NCBI RefSeq assembly: GCF_002165625.1
Contig: NZ_NGNS01000019.1
Location: 1-64,000 of the forward strand
Origin: Neiella marina
GTDB taxonomy: Bacteria; Pseudomonadota; Gammaproteobacteria; Enterobacterales; Neiellaceae
DNA length: 64,000 nt
Direction: 5' to 3'
The notes under the pieces are model-generated. The model was not told the origin of the DNA and did not search any database. It saw only the letters and a list, made by a program, of their open reading frames with translations. The position numbers were made by a program, and so were the translations under genes. Each line of letters starts with the position of its first letter. The stretch's first letter is position 1. This document shows positions 1 to 8,474 of the stretch, piece after piece.

Positions 1-27
1 CTGCGCTTTGTCTGTATCCGCGTTCAG

Positions 28-57
28 CCCCATGTGAGAGTAGGTCACCGCCAGGCA
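28..57 (+). rRNA. rrf: 3' tail of a 5S rRNA (partial or chimeric)
   Basis: The stretch from 28 to about 57 reads like the last 30 bases of gammaproteobacterial 5S rRNA: CCCCATGTGAGAGTAGG, then the 3' stem strand ending CGCCAGGC. A rho-independent terminator follows at once, as expected at the end of an rrn operon. The 27 bases before it do not look like the usual 5S sequence upstream of this point (normally ending in a GTGTGGGG-type strand). The gene may therefore be broken or chimeric here, but too little upstream sequence is present to decide. A second, split echo lies at 264-340. Confidence 0.6.
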
Positions 58-73
58 CCTAATAAAACGTCAG

Positions 74-100
74 AAGGCCACCCAATAGGGTGGCCTTTTG
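74..100 (+). terminator. rrn operon terminator
   Basis: A perfect 10-bp stem, AAGGCCACCC (74-83) with GGGTGGCCTT (88-97), closes a four-base AATA loop and runs into a short T tract. It follows the 5S tail by about 16 bases, so it is the likely terminator of the rRNA operon entering from the left. Confidence 0.85.
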
Positions 101-222
101 TCGTTTAGCGCCTCGCGCAAACCAACAATCGCGGTGAAGCGCTGCGGTATCTAACCTATCACTCTGCTTAACGACAGCGCGCCGCAGGCTCCCAGCGTCG
201 CAGCTAAGCTGCTAGCGCTCCA

Positions 223-258
223 CAGGTGCACAAAGCGTTGCTTTGTGAACGCACCTGC
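223..258. repeat. Strong hairpin / inverted repeat
   Basis: CAGGTG-CACAAAGC is followed by a short GTT loop, then GCTTTGTG, an AAC bulge and GCACCTG. Apart from the bulge the arms pair almost completely. There is no T tract after it, so it is not a standard terminator. It sits just upstream of the split 5S-tail echo and may belong to a repeated element. Confidence 0.6.
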
Positions 259-263
259 TCGGC

Positions 264-340
264 CCCCATGTGACAACTTTGGCGCAAAAAAAGGGCGACT
301 CAGGAGACAAAGCCGAGGAGCTAGGAGTAAAGTAGGTCAC
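264..340 (+). repeat. Split second copy of the 5S tail
   Basis: CCCCATGTGA (264-273) and AGTAGGTCAC (331-340) are exact copies of adjoining ten-mers in the 5S tail (28-37 and 39-48). Here 57 bases lie between them instead of one. GCTTTGT also precedes both copies at almost the same distance (5-11 and 240-246). This looks like a duplicated, interrupted 5S 3' end rather than a functional RNA. Confidence 0.45.
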
Positions 341-378
341 GAAGGCGACTAGCTTCTTAGGCTAGCTGAAGTTAAAGA

Positions 379-402
379 AAAGCCGCCTTATTCGGCGGCT
401 TT
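379..402 (-). terminator. Terminator of the orphan minus-strand gene
   Basis: AAAGCCGCC (379-387) pairs with GGCGGCTTT (394-402) around a six-base loop. Read on the minus strand, the stem is followed by TTTTCTTT, and it lies just past the stop codon at 421. That makes a good rho-independent terminator for the gene at 421-1596. Confidence 0.8.
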
Positions 403-420
403 ACGTAAAGCGAGGTTGGT

Positions 421-1596
421 CTAGCGGCAAATCAACGTGGCGGCGTGAGCAGACGATGATTTAAGGTTTATTGATTCGGTGATTTTTACGTTGCCAGACT
501 TCATTTCGAGTTTGTCGATTTGATGTTGGGCTCGAGGCGTAGCGTCGAGATCTTCCCCAGTGGAGTTCGCTTTGCCGGTAAGTACACTGATATCGAAAAA
601 TCCATCGGGGCGGAAGTAGTCAGATTCGCAACGGCCGGTGTGCTCCGCATCAACACAATAGAACCAACCACCCCTCACTTGCTCAAGTTTGTAGGTAATG
701 TTGTGCAGAACCGATGCCGACTTTGTACCGTTTTTGACTGTCCAATGGCAACAGATCTCTACTTCAGACAAATGTAACGGCACATCCAAAAACAGTCCGG
801 TGACCAAATCAAGTTGCGAAATTGCAATACGGTCCTCATCCACTGCTATCAAAGACTTGGGTTTAACATGCCTAGTTTTATCATCCACTTTTATATCAAT
901 AGCTAGGGTAATACCTGTGAGGTCTTGTGCAGCTGTGTTCTTTGCCAGCCGTAAAGTTGGATTCAGGTGCAACACTTTGTGTTTTGCTAAATCACTCTCA
1001 TCTATCTTTAGTTGTCTTTTAATGGCTCGGCAAATCATATTGTTTGCCGCCAGTTGGACATCGCTCCAGCGAAACCAACGAGATGCTTGCTGTGGTGATA
1101 AGCCATTGGCGTAGTGCATGATCGCGAGGTTTTCCGAAATCTCCGGTTGACTCGACGGCACCATGTCGTGAATGCGTTGCAGTTCTTCGCGCCAGTCTTG
1201 CCATTGACTTCCGAAACGCCGAGTGAATTTCGAGTGAAGCCAGTTTTGACATTTGCTGGTCATCACGATTTCGTTAGATTTTGTATTAATTACAAGCCAA
1301 CCGCTTGAAGCCAGCGATGACAGTGTTTGGTCAAGGCTAACAGCGCCCTCTAAATCAATATCAAAGCCGAGATTGATACACTGAGCTTCGGTTAACCCAC
1401 AGCGCTCTAACCGTAGGTAGTTTCTGTAGGCTTGGCATAGATGATCATATTGGTAACTGGTTGTTGGCCACATCCAGTGAATCAGGTTGATCTGACTTTT
1501 AGACAATAAATGTTCATCAAGACTGAAATCGTAAGGAGATAGTTGGTCGAACTCTTCGGTGGCTAAACGGTGTGCGTTTTGAGTATGACGTGTCAT
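421..1596 (-). CDS. Hypothetical protein
   Basis: This 391-residue protein belongs to no family I recognise. It has no signal peptide or obvious membrane segment and is rich in Trp, Leu and charged residues, so it is probably cytoplasmic. The N-terminal half has short helical stretches with Trp-rich patches (IHWMWP, WRFRW-like near residue 175). The C-terminal half (from about residue 205) looks beta-rich. The ATG at 1596 is preceded by a GAGG ribosome site about seven bases upstream, and a minus-strand TATAAT lies at 1613-1618. It has its own terminator at 379-402, so it is a single-gene unit between the rRNA operon and the symporter. Its role is unknown. Confidence 0.75.
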   Translation of the reverse strand: MTRHTQNAHRLATEEFDQLSPYDFSLDEHLLSKSQINLIHWMWPTTSYQYDHLCQAYRNYLRLERCGLTEAQCINLGFDIDLEGAVSLDQTLSSLASSGWLVINTKSNEIVMTSKCQNWLHSKFTRRFGSQWQDWREELQRIHDMVPSSQPEISENLAIMHYANGLSPQQASRWFRWSDVQLAANNMICRAIKRQLKIDESDLAKHKVLHLNPTLRLAKNTAAQDLTGITLAIDIKVDDKTRHVKPKSLIAVDEDRIAISQLDLVTGLFLDVPLHLSEVEICCHWTVKNGTKSASVLHNITYKLEQVRGGWFYCVDAEHTGRCESDYFRPDGFFDISVLTGKANSTGEDLDATPRAQHQIDKLEMKSGNVKITESINLKSSSAHAATLICR

Positions 1597-1946
1597 GAAT
1601 AAGCCTCAAATTATTATAGGAATAAACGTGCTGGTACTTTGTCAGCGGACGGTTTATTTCTGTTTTTATTCAACCGCGACAACTTTTTTCTTGTGTGGCT
1701 CTCACAAGAGGCAACAGCATAACAGGGCATTTCCATCGTTTTTTTATTTTGATAACGCAACAAAATCAAACTGCCACCGAGTTCAAAAAATCTCGCCCAT
1801 TTGAGCAAAATATAGTGATCAAGTTAAAACATGAGTTCCATCAAAGAAGCTCAGGATCAAGTTCTACTTGTGCGAGCAATAACAGATATTTAACGCTCGG
1901 TTATGGTAAAAAGCGGCTGTCTAAATTGTCATAAGAGACACGCTGT
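1597..1946. promoter_or_regulatory. Divergent intergenic region (350 bases)
   Basis: This spacer separates the orphan minus-strand gene from the plus-strand symporter and should hold the promoters of both. A minus-strand TATAAT at 1613-1618 is the only promoter-like word noted, and no well-spaced -35 box accompanies it. The short open frames here have no ribosome site or family resemblance and are not called. Confidence 0.4.
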
Positions 1947-3125
1947 ATGAATCTGCTATTGAAACTCATTGTCGGTATCATTGCTGGCTTATTGATTGGC
2001 TCCATTGCGCCCGAGTGGTTAGCACGCGTTATGCTGACTATCCAGGTTTTTGTTGGCCAATTGATTGGCTTCACCATCCCATTGATTATCCTGCTCTACA
2101 TTGCCAGTGGCATTGGCGCATTGCCCAAGCAATCGGGGCGACTACTTGGACACACTGTGGGCTTGGCTTATTCATCGACGGTGATCGCCGGTGTTCTTGC
2201 TTTTTTGGTTGCAAGCCAATTATTGCCTGCATTGGTAGCACAGGCAGAAATCCCCACATCAAATGCCGATAACTTGCTGACTCCTTTTATCTCTATCGCC
2301 ATCGCTCCGCCAATGGAAATCATGACAGCTTTAGCTCTCGCGTTTGTGCTTGGTATCGGTATGAGCGCCATTGAATCAACCAGCCTACGTAAAGTGATTG
2401 ATGAGGGGCGGCAAGTCGTTGACTTGTTGCTGTCTAAAGTCATTATTCCTGCGCTGCCGTTCTACATTGCTGGGGTATTTACCCAAATGATGCTAGAAGG
2501 ATCTGCGACCGAAACGTTACAAACGTTTGCTGTGGTGTTGATGATGGCTGTGGCTATGCACTGGCTATGGCTAACTGGGTTGTATCTCGTGACGGGCTTG
2601 ATTCACAAAAAGCCGCCACTGATGCTACTCAAAAATATGTTGCCGGCATATTTTACGGCGCTTGGTACCATGTCGAGCGCAGCGACCATTGCGGTGTCAC
2701 TTCAAAGTAGCAAGCGTAACGAGGTCAAAGAGCCGATCGCGAATTTCGCAGTGCCTCTGTGTGCCACGATTCACCTTTCTGGTTCGGTCATCACCATCGT
2801 CACTTGCACCACTGCAGTGATGTTAATGCGGCCAGAGTTAGCGGAACCTACGCTCGGAAATATCGTGCCATTTGTATTAATGCTTGGCGTGACATTAGTT
2901 GCAGCACCGGGAGCTCCGGGGGGAGCGATCATGGCTGCACTCGGTATTCTTGCATCGATGCTGGGGTTTGGGGAAAGTGCTATTGCATTGATGATTGCCT
3001 TGTACCTCGCTCAAGACAGCTTTGGTACTGCCTGCAACGTGACCGGCGATGGCGTCATTGCATTGTGGTTAGATCGCTGGCATGGCGAGGCAGTAGAGGT
3101 GGCGGCGGAATCACAATCCGTTTAG
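1947..3125 (+). CDS. Dicarboxylate/amino acid:cation symporter (DAACS family)
   Basis: This 392-residue, strongly hydrophobic protein has the hallmarks of the SLC1/DAACS family, which imports C4-dicarboxylates, glutamate/aspartate or neutral amino acids with Na+ or H+. The hairpin signature reads GTMSSAATIAVSL at about residues 238-250. The C-terminal substrate site reads QDSFGTACNVTGDG near residues 352-365, in the place of the usual NxxGD element. The length is a little short for the family (usually about 400-430). The substrate cannot be read from the sequence. An AAGAGA ribosome site lies about eight bases before the ATG. The 3' end overlaps the convergent protease gene by 15 bases. It appears to be a housekeeping gene outside the polysaccharide locus. 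Confidence 0.88.
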   Translation: MNLLLKLIVGIIAGLLIGSIAPEWLARVMLTIQVFVGQLIGFTIPLIILLYIASGIGALPKQSGRLLGHTVGLAYSSTVIAGVLAFLVASQLLPALVAQAEIPTSNADNLLTPFISIAIAPPMEIMTALALAFVLGIGMSAIESTSLRKVIDEGRQVVDLLLSKVIIPALPFYIAGVFTQMMLEGSATETLQTFAVVLMMAVAMHWLWLTGLYLVTGLIHKKPPLMLLKNMLPAYFTALGTMSSAATIAVSLQSSKRNEVKEPIANFAVPLCATIHLSGSVITIVTCTTAVMLMRPELAEPTLGNIVPFVLMLGVTLVAAPGAPGGAIMAALGILASMLGFGESAIALMIALYLAQDSFGTACNVTGDGVIALWLDRWHGEAVEVAAESQSV

Positions 3126-3875
3126 CAGCTGCTGTAAGTGCTTGACGGGAATGGCATAGGAGATGGCACTGGGGTTGGTTAGTGCGGATTCTTTGCTACC
3201 CGTCAGTAGTACTTTGTTGATGATTGCAATCACTTCACCAGTCGTTTGATCGTAAACTGGGCTGCCACTATTGCCGGGGTAAGCTGTTGCATCTAGTTGA
3301 TAGACCTCATACGGTTCACGTAAACGTTTCAGTTGTTTGGCGGTTAACTTACCCACTGCTGGTACGGGAAGCATAACAGGCGTCTTGGTCGCTATAATGC
3401 CTCGGTGGGTAGTTGGGTAGAGGCCGAGCACTGAACCAATTGGGAATCCGGTAAACGCGATAGCCTGTCCTTCAACGACAGTTTGGTTGGAAAATGTTAA
3501 GGCTGGCAGTCGCTTGCCCGTCACCTTAACGATCGCAAGATCGTGCTCGTCATCTCTTGCCATCAAAGTCGCTTTATACACTTGCGATGTTCGCCCGCCG
3601 GGTATCATCACTGCAATTGATTGATTACGCTCTTCATTGAGTCTCGGAATTGCGTGAGCATTAGTGGCGATCAAGGTGCCATTGCCAATGGCAAAACCGG
3701 TCGCCATCAAGGTCGCTTTGGGCGCGGCAAGCGGATCAAACAAGCCAATACCAACGACGCTGGGTTTCACTTTTTCAATGGTGGCGGGCAATGGATTGTG
3801 AGCAAACGCACTGTGAACCATCAAGCTGAACCAACAGGCTATGACGAATGCTGTCTTTTTACCTCTATAAATCAT
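3111..3875 (-). CDS. Secreted trypsin-like serine protease (S1 family)
   Basis: This 254-residue protein starts with a signal peptide ending at SAFA (about residue 25) and is predicted to be periplasmic. The chymotrypsin-fold triad is visible: His74 in TNAHA, Asp112 in EHDLAIVK and Ser203 in PGNSGSP. It resembles the protease core of HtrA/DegP but has no PDZ domain. The ATG at 3875 was preferred to a TTG nine codons upstream because it starts a clean signal peptide. It is divergent from the acyl-CoA ligase gene, with a 90-base shared promoter region. Substrate unknown. Its position next to the XrtA genes may be chance, though processing of an envelope protein is possible. Confidence 0.85.
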   Translation of the reverse strand: MIYRGKKTAFVIACWFSLMVHSAFAHNPLPATIEKVKPSVVGIGLFDPLAAPKATLMATGFAIGNGTLIATNAHAIPRLNEERNQSIAVMIPGGRTSQVYKATLMARDDEHDLAIVKVTGKRLPALTFSNQTVVEGQAIAFTGFPIGSVLGLYPTTHRGIIATKTPVMLPVPAVGKLTAKQLKRLREPYEVYQLDATAYPGNSGSPVYDQTTGEVIAIINKVLLTGSKESALTNPSAISYAIPVKHLQQLLNGL

Positions 3876-3965
3876 AGGATTACCCGATAAAATTATGCCC
3901 AATAATTTACTGTCGCTATATTCTCTCTATCATAACTGAGTAACGCACCGCCCAAGGATGATTCT

Positions 3966-5537
3966 GTGGCCGATATGACTCACACAATGCATGACCTGTT
4001 GTGGCAATCTGATGATAATGCATTGGCGTTATTGATGGGGCCTCAGTCCTACTCATTTGGTCAATTAAAACAAGCAGTAGCGAAGATTGCTAGCGGCCTG
4101 CGCAAAGACACCAAGCTAGAACCTGGCCAACGAGTGGTATTGTATGGCCCTAAGTCGGTGTTACAGGTCATAGCAATGTTCGCGGTTTGGCAATGTGGCG
4201 GCATTGTGGTCATTGCTCATCAAGGTCTTAAGGCTGCTCAACTTGGCCATATTATGCAGGACTCGGCGGCCGATATTCTATTGACCAGTGCTGCTCGATG
4301 GACACAGTTGGCAACTGATCCGGCTTTCGACGGCGACCAAGTGAAACAGTTGGTGATTGAGCAACCAACACATCCGGTCCAAGCCTCCGCTTATGTTTTG
4401 CAAAACTGGCTCGAAACACTTGAAAGCGCAACGCCGATAAGTTTCTGCCAGCCAGCTGACCTTGCAGCACTGATGTACACCTCTGGCAGCACAGGGTTAC
4501 CGAAAGGGGTGATGTTGACTCATGCCAATTTGTGGCTTGGAGCTGATAGTGTTGCTAGCTATTTGCAGCTAACACCTCGGGATCGCATTCTTGCGCTACT
4601 ACCTTTTAGTTTTGATTATGGCCTTAATCAGTTGTTATCGGCTTGGCGGGCCGACGCCGCGGTCGTTTTACATAACTACCTGATGGCAAGTGCGGTTTGC
4701 AAAGATATTGATCGCTTTGGTATTACGGGGTTGGCAGGTGTGCCGCCCTTGTGGCATCAAATACTTCATACCCAAACTGCAACAGCGGATTCGCTGCGAT
4801 TTGTCACCAATTCAGGTGGCGCATTGACCTCAGGGCTTCAGCAGTTGTTATGTGCTCAGTTTCCTAACGTGGCGATTTACTCCATGTATGGACTTACCGA
4901 AGCATTTCGTTCTAGTTTTCTCGCACCGCAATTGCTTGCTCAAAAGCCTCTGAGTGTGGGGAAAGCCATTCCGCATGCACGATTGATGGTGCTGAACGAC
5001 AACCAACAACCCTGTGCCGTTGGCGAAGTGGGCGAACTGGTGCATAGCGGCCCGCTGGTTGCACAAGGCTATTGGCGTCAAGACCGGCTAACAGCTGAGC
5101 GTTTTCGAAACTTACCTGCATATCTGCAAGACCATGACGGTGAACGGGCAGTGTGGTCGGGTGATTTGGCGTACACCGATGAGGACGGCGATCTGTTTAT
5201 CGTCGGGCGACGAGACCAACAAATAAAAACATCTGGATTTCGAGTCAGCCCGCAAGAGGTTGAATCAATCGCCGAAGCGATCGAAGGTGTCGGTGCGGCA
5301 ATATGTATGGCTGTCGATGACACCGAGATTGGCCAAGCCATTGTGCTTATTGTCGAGCGCACTGCGATGCAATCAAGTGACATCCTCAAGCAATATAAAG
5401 CAAGTTCGGCTTCGCACTTATGGCCGAAGTACTATTTCGAAACTGATCGCTTGCCATTGTCTGCTAATGGCAAACTGGATCGGCAAAAAATTAAAGAGAC
5501 ATGGCTCGATGACCTTACAAACAACAACGCTAGCTAG
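3966..5537 (+). CDS. Acyl-CoA ligase (AMP-forming), exosortase A system-associated
   Basis: This 523-residue member of the ANL adenylating family activates a carboxylic acid with ATP and loads it onto CoA or a carrier-protein thiol. The motifs are all present: P-loop YTSGSTGLPKG near residue 174, SMYGLTE near 306, GDLAYTDEDG near 399, the hinge GRRDQQIKTSGFRVSP near 416-431, and the catalytic lysine in SANGKLDR near 505. The GTG start at 3966 follows an AAGGA ribosome site by seven bases. It overlaps the decarboxylase gene by 29 bases. The ligase-decarboxylase pair is a known feature of XrtA loci (I recognise the TIGR03098-type family), but the true substrate is not established. An acyl carrier protein at 15051 is a plausible acceptor. 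Confidence 0.85.
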   Translation: MADMTHTMHDLLWQSDDNALALLMGPQSYSFGQLKQAVAKIASGLRKDTKLEPGQRVVLYGPKSVLQVIAMFAVWQCGGIVVIAHQGLKAAQLGHIMQDSAADILLTSAARWTQLATDPAFDGDQVKQLVIEQPTHPVQASAYVLQNWLETLESATPISFCQPADLAALMYTSGSTGLPKGVMLTHANLWLGADSVASYLQLTPRDRILALLPFSFDYGLNQLLSAWRADAAVVLHNYLMASAVCKDIDRFGITGLAGVPPLWHQILHTQTATADSLRFVTNSGGALTSGLQQLLCAQFPNVAIYSMYGLTEAFRSSFLAPQLLAQKPLSVGKAIPHARLMVLNDNQQPCAVGEVGELVHSGPLVAQGYWRQDRLTAERFRNLPAYLQDHDGERAVWSGDLAYTDEDGDLFIVGRRDQQIKTSGFRVSPQEVESIAEAIEGVGAAICMAVDDTEIGQAIVLIVERTAMQSSDILKQYKASSASHLWPKYYFETDRLPLSANGKLDRQKIKETWLDDLTNNNAS

Positions 5538-6759
5538 CGGCCATCAGTTCCAGCAGCCCATTTCAATACAGGACGGACAACTGTTCTGGGCAGGTAAACC
5601 TGCTATAGATTGGTTACAACAAGCAAGTGGGGCGCCTTGCTACATTTATGACATGGCCATTGCCCATCGCCAAGTTGCAGCATTGCGAGACGCACTACCC
5701 CAGCAGTTTCAACTGTTTTATGCCGCTAAAGCCAATCCCAATATACAGGTGCTGTCGTCACTTAGAGCATGCTGTGATGGGGTCGATGTGGCGTCGATTG
5801 CAGAGCTTAAAAATGCTGTTAAGGCAGGCTTCCAAGCCAACCAAACCAGCTTTGCTGGCCCTGCTAAGTCAAGCGATGAAATTGCCGAAACACTTTCTTT
5901 GGGAGGCTATTTGTCAGTTGAATCGGTCACCGAAGTTGAACGGATCATCGGCTGGGCAGAGAACTATCAACAGCCAGTTAGCATTAGTGTGCGAATCAAT
6001 CCTCAATTCCAGCTCAAAGCGTCAGGTATGCACATGGGCGGAGGCGCTCAACCATTTGGTATTGATGAGGAACAATTTGCCGATATTGCACTGCTTGTCG
6101 CTGAGCACCCATTAGTTTCAATTTCTGGGCTGCACATTTATGCCGGCTCTCAATGCCTGCATGTGGATGCGCTGATAGAACAATTCCATCAGAGTCTACT
6201 TTGTTTTCAACGATTGTGTGAAAACTACGATTTAAGCGTTGAAAAACTGAATTTTGGTGGTGGTATTGGCGTTCCTTATTTTCCTAAAAATCAGCCAGTT
6301 GATTTAATCCGATATGGGCAAGCAATTGGCCAATTAGTGGACGAGCAACGTTCATTTACCGCTGGCAAGACGTTAGTTCTAGAGTTGGGGCGCTACATTA
6401 TGGCGGAGGCGGGTATTTACCTCAGTCAGATCACAGATTTGAAGCTGTCGCGGGGACAGATGTTTGCAATGGTCAATGGTGGCATGCATCACCACTTAGC
6501 CAATTCGGGCAACCTTGGGCAGCTATTGAAAAAAAACTATCCGATCGTGGTTGCCAATAAAGTTGATCAGCCATCAGTCGCGACTGCGACCGTTTGTGGA
6601 CCTCTTTGCACACCGCTGGATGTTGTCGCAAGACAACTCGAGGTTCCGCACTTAGAGCTTGGCGATGTCATTGCGGTTTTTCAAAGCGGAGCCTATGGTT
6701 TAACTGCCAGCCCCAACGGATTCTTGAGTCACAACCCAGCACTCGAATGGGTTGTCTAA
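5509..6759 (+). CDS. PLP-dependent decarboxylase, exosortase A system-associated
   Basis: This 416-residue fold-III (alanine-racemase-like) decarboxylase is related to diaminopimelate, ornithine and arginine decarboxylases. The PLP lysine is Lys74 in YAAKANP. The phosphate-binding loop is GGGIGVPY near residue 247, and the C-terminal CGPLCTPLD supplies the active-site cysteine region. The reading frame is open back to 5260, but the ATG at 5509 gives the normal family length and begins the conserved part. It overlaps the ligase by 29 bases, which implies translational coupling. XrtA loci carry this family next to the ligase (TIGR03099-type). It probably decarboxylates an amino acid or a carrier-bound derivative. 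The exact substrate is unknown. Confidence 0.85.
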   Translation: MTLQTTTLASGHQFQQPISIQDGQLFWAGKPAIDWLQQASGAPCYIYDMAIAHRQVAALRDALPQQFQLFYAAKANPNIQVLSSLRACCDGVDVASIAELKNAVKAGFQANQTSFAGPAKSSDEIAETLSLGGYLSVESVTEVERIIGWAENYQQPVSISVRINPQFQLKASGMHMGGGAQPFGIDEEQFADIALLVAEHPLVSISGLHIYAGSQCLHVDALIEQFHQSLLCFQRLCENYDLSVEKLNFGGGIGVPYFPKNQPVDLIRYGQAIGQLVDEQRSFTAGKTLVLELGRYIMAEAGIYLSQITDLKLSRGQMFAMVNGGMHHHLANSGNLGQLLKKNYPIVVANKVDQPSVATATVCGPLCTPLDVVARQLEVPHLELGDVIAVFQSGAYGLTASPNGFLSHNPALEWVV

Positions 6760-6785
6760 GACAGAATAATAGAGACAGATAACCT

Positions 6786-8399
6786 ATGGCTAATCATCCG
6801 ATAACAACTTGTCCCGAATCATTTCAAGGAGTTACTTGGCTCGATCAACAGCGAGCTCAAAGTACTTATGGTGGAAATGCGATTGGTGCATCACGAACAC
6901 TCTTTGGTGCTTTTATCCTCAACGAGCAAAGCCAAGTTGCCGATGTACTTGCTTGGGCTAACTCCCAAGGGGCTTGCCTGCAACCCATTAGCTCTGGGCG
7001 CAACTGGGGCTATGGCAGTGCTCTGCCTGTTAGCGATAAACAGCCGATATACATACTCGATTTATCGGGTTTAAAAAAGGTCATTGATTTTGATGAGCAG
7101 CTTGGTTTGATCACCCTAGAGCCAGGCGTTACTCAAGGCGATTTAGTCGCTTGGTTACAAGAGCGAAACTTGGACTTTATGGTGCCGGTGACGGGTGCAG
7201 GGCCAAATTGCAGTATTGTCGGTAACGCCCTTGAACGGGGTTATGGTATCACCCCTTATGCCGATCACTTTGCTGCTGTCACTGCTGTGACTGCCTATTT
7301 GGCTGATGGTCGACAATATCGCTCCAGCCTCTATGGTATGGACAATTCTCAACATCATTTAGCGGACCGTTCATTCAAATGGAAGGTTGGCCCTTATCTC
7401 GATGGGTTGTTTACCCAATCGAATATGGGAGTCGTTACTGAAATGACAATACGTCTGGCGAAATGTCCACAAGACTTCGAGAGTTTTTACGTTCAGTTCA
7501 GTCAAGATGAAGATTTGGAAGTTGCTGTCAATTTAATGCAAAACATACTCCGCGACTATGAGGGGGTCGTTGGCTCTATTAACTTGATGGATCGACGCCG
7601 GATTCTATCCATGGTAGCACCCAACCCAAATGGACCGGAGCAACATAAAGTAATGTCCGAGGAGCAATGTCAGAAGCTTGCTAAAAAATATCAAGTGCCT
7701 GGTTGGATGTTGGTTGGCTCCATCTATGGTTCTAAAGAAATTGTAAAAGCGGCGCGAAAGGATATTCATCGTCGCGTGCGAAAGCACGCCTATCGGACGA
7801 TTTTTTCCGAGGGATGGTTACTGCGAACGGCTCGCTTAGTATTAAAAATACTGCCTACGTCGCTCATGAAAGATGAGCGTGAACAGCTTCAGGCGATGGC
7901 AGAGGGCATTCAAATTATGCTTGGGCAGCCGAATCAAGTCGCATTACCGTTAGCTTATTGGCGCAACCCCAATGTCCAAGCTGACAAAAGCAAAGAGATG
8001 AATCCGGCAAAAGATGGTTGTGGCTTAATGTGGTACGCGCCTTTGGTGCCGACCAAGGCTGACCATATGAGAGCTTTTGTGAACATGGTGCGTGATGTAT
8101 GCCCGCAATACGGTATTGAACCACTAATTACGTTAACCAATCTACGCTTTGATTTGACCGATAGTACGATCCCTATTTTGTTCAATGCAGCAGATAGTGA
8201 TGCCACCAAACAAGCGAAAGCATGTTTGGATGAGCTGGTTGAAAAAGGGTTGTCGCAAGGGTGTGTGCCTTATCGTCTTAATGTCGACCAGCAAAACAAG
8301 ATGCTCGATCCGGAGCTGACCTGCTGGCAGTTATCGAAAGCCATTAAACAGGTGATGGACCCAAATAATGTCATTGCGCCAGGGCGTTATCAGCCTTAG
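6786..8399 (+). CDS. FAD-linked oxidase of the vanillyl-alcohol-oxidase/4-cresol-dehydrogenase type
   Basis: This 537-residue flavoprotein has an N-terminal PCMH-type FAD-binding domain: PISSGRNWGYGSA near residue 70, an LEPGVTQGDL turn near 115 and a GNALERGYG loop near 147. A substrate-binding cap domain fills the C-terminal half. The arrangement fits the VAO/4-cresol dehydrogenase group, which oxidises phenolic or amine-type substrates by hydride transfer. It starts 26 bases after the decarboxylase and ends at a good terminator, so it is the third gene of the ligase operon. I do not know it as a standard XrtA component. An oxidase acting on the decarboxylation product is the simplest reading, and this is inference. 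Confidence 0.82.
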   Translation: MANHPITTCPESFQGVTWLDQQRAQSTYGGNAIGASRTLFGAFILNEQSQVADVLAWANSQGACLQPISSGRNWGYGSALPVSDKQPIYILDLSGLKKVIDFDEQLGLITLEPGVTQGDLVAWLQERNLDFMVPVTGAGPNCSIVGNALERGYGITPYADHFAAVTAVTAYLADGRQYRSSLYGMDNSQHHLADRSFKWKVGPYLDGLFTQSNMGVVTEMTIRLAKCPQDFESFYVQFSQDEDLEVAVNLMQNILRDYEGVVGSINLMDRRRILSMVAPNPNGPEQHKVMSEEQCQKLAKKYQVPGWMLVGSIYGSKEIVKAARKDIHRRVRKHAYRTIFSEGWLLRTARLVLKILPTSLMKDEREQLQAMAEGIQIMLGQPNQVALPLAYWRNPNVQADKSKEMNPAKDGCGLMWYAPLVPTKADHMRAFVNMVRDVCPQYGIEPLITLTNLRFDLTDSTIPILFNAADSDATKQAKACLDELVEKGLSQGCVPYRLNVDQQNKMLDPELTCWQLSKAIKQVMDPNNVIAPGRYQP

Positions 8400-8437
8400 T
8401 CAATTGCTGGCAAGTTGCTAAGTTAGCGCCAGCAGCC

Positions 8438-8474
8438 AAAGAGCAATTACTTATTCAGTGGTTGCTCTTTTTTT
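8438..8474 (+). terminator. Terminator after the FAD oxidase
   Basis: AAAGAGCAA (8438-8446) pairs with TTGCTCTTT (8462-8470), with an inner AC/GT pair, and the stem is followed by a run of Ts. It lies 39 bases after the stop codon and ends the ligase-decarboxylase-oxidase operon. Confidence 0.85.

Larger units (their letters stand above)
105..420. other. Non-coding spacer with 5S-like echo and hairpins
   Basis: No convincing gene is seen. The spacer holds a strong hairpin (223-258), a second copy of two 5S-tail ten-mers (264-273 and 331-340) in the same order as in the 5S tail but 57 bases apart instead of one, and the terminator of the next minus-strand gene (379-402). A GGCGACT word occurs at 294-300 and 344-350. 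Confidence 0.6.

Noticed and set aside
1695-1934. Short plus-strand open frame between the orphan gene and the symporter
   Set aside because: No ribosome site, no family likeness and low-complexity AT-rich sequence. It is treated as intergenic.
5260-5508. Upstream extension of the PLP decarboxylase frame
   Set aside because: It runs inside the ligase gene and has no conserved residues. The ATG at 5509 gives the normal family length.
6786-8399. FAD oxidase as a DprE1-type partner of the HAD-UbiA enzyme
   Set aside because: The motifs fit the VAO/4-cresol dehydrogenase group, and the gene belongs to the ligase-decarboxylase operon 9 kb from the UbiA gene.
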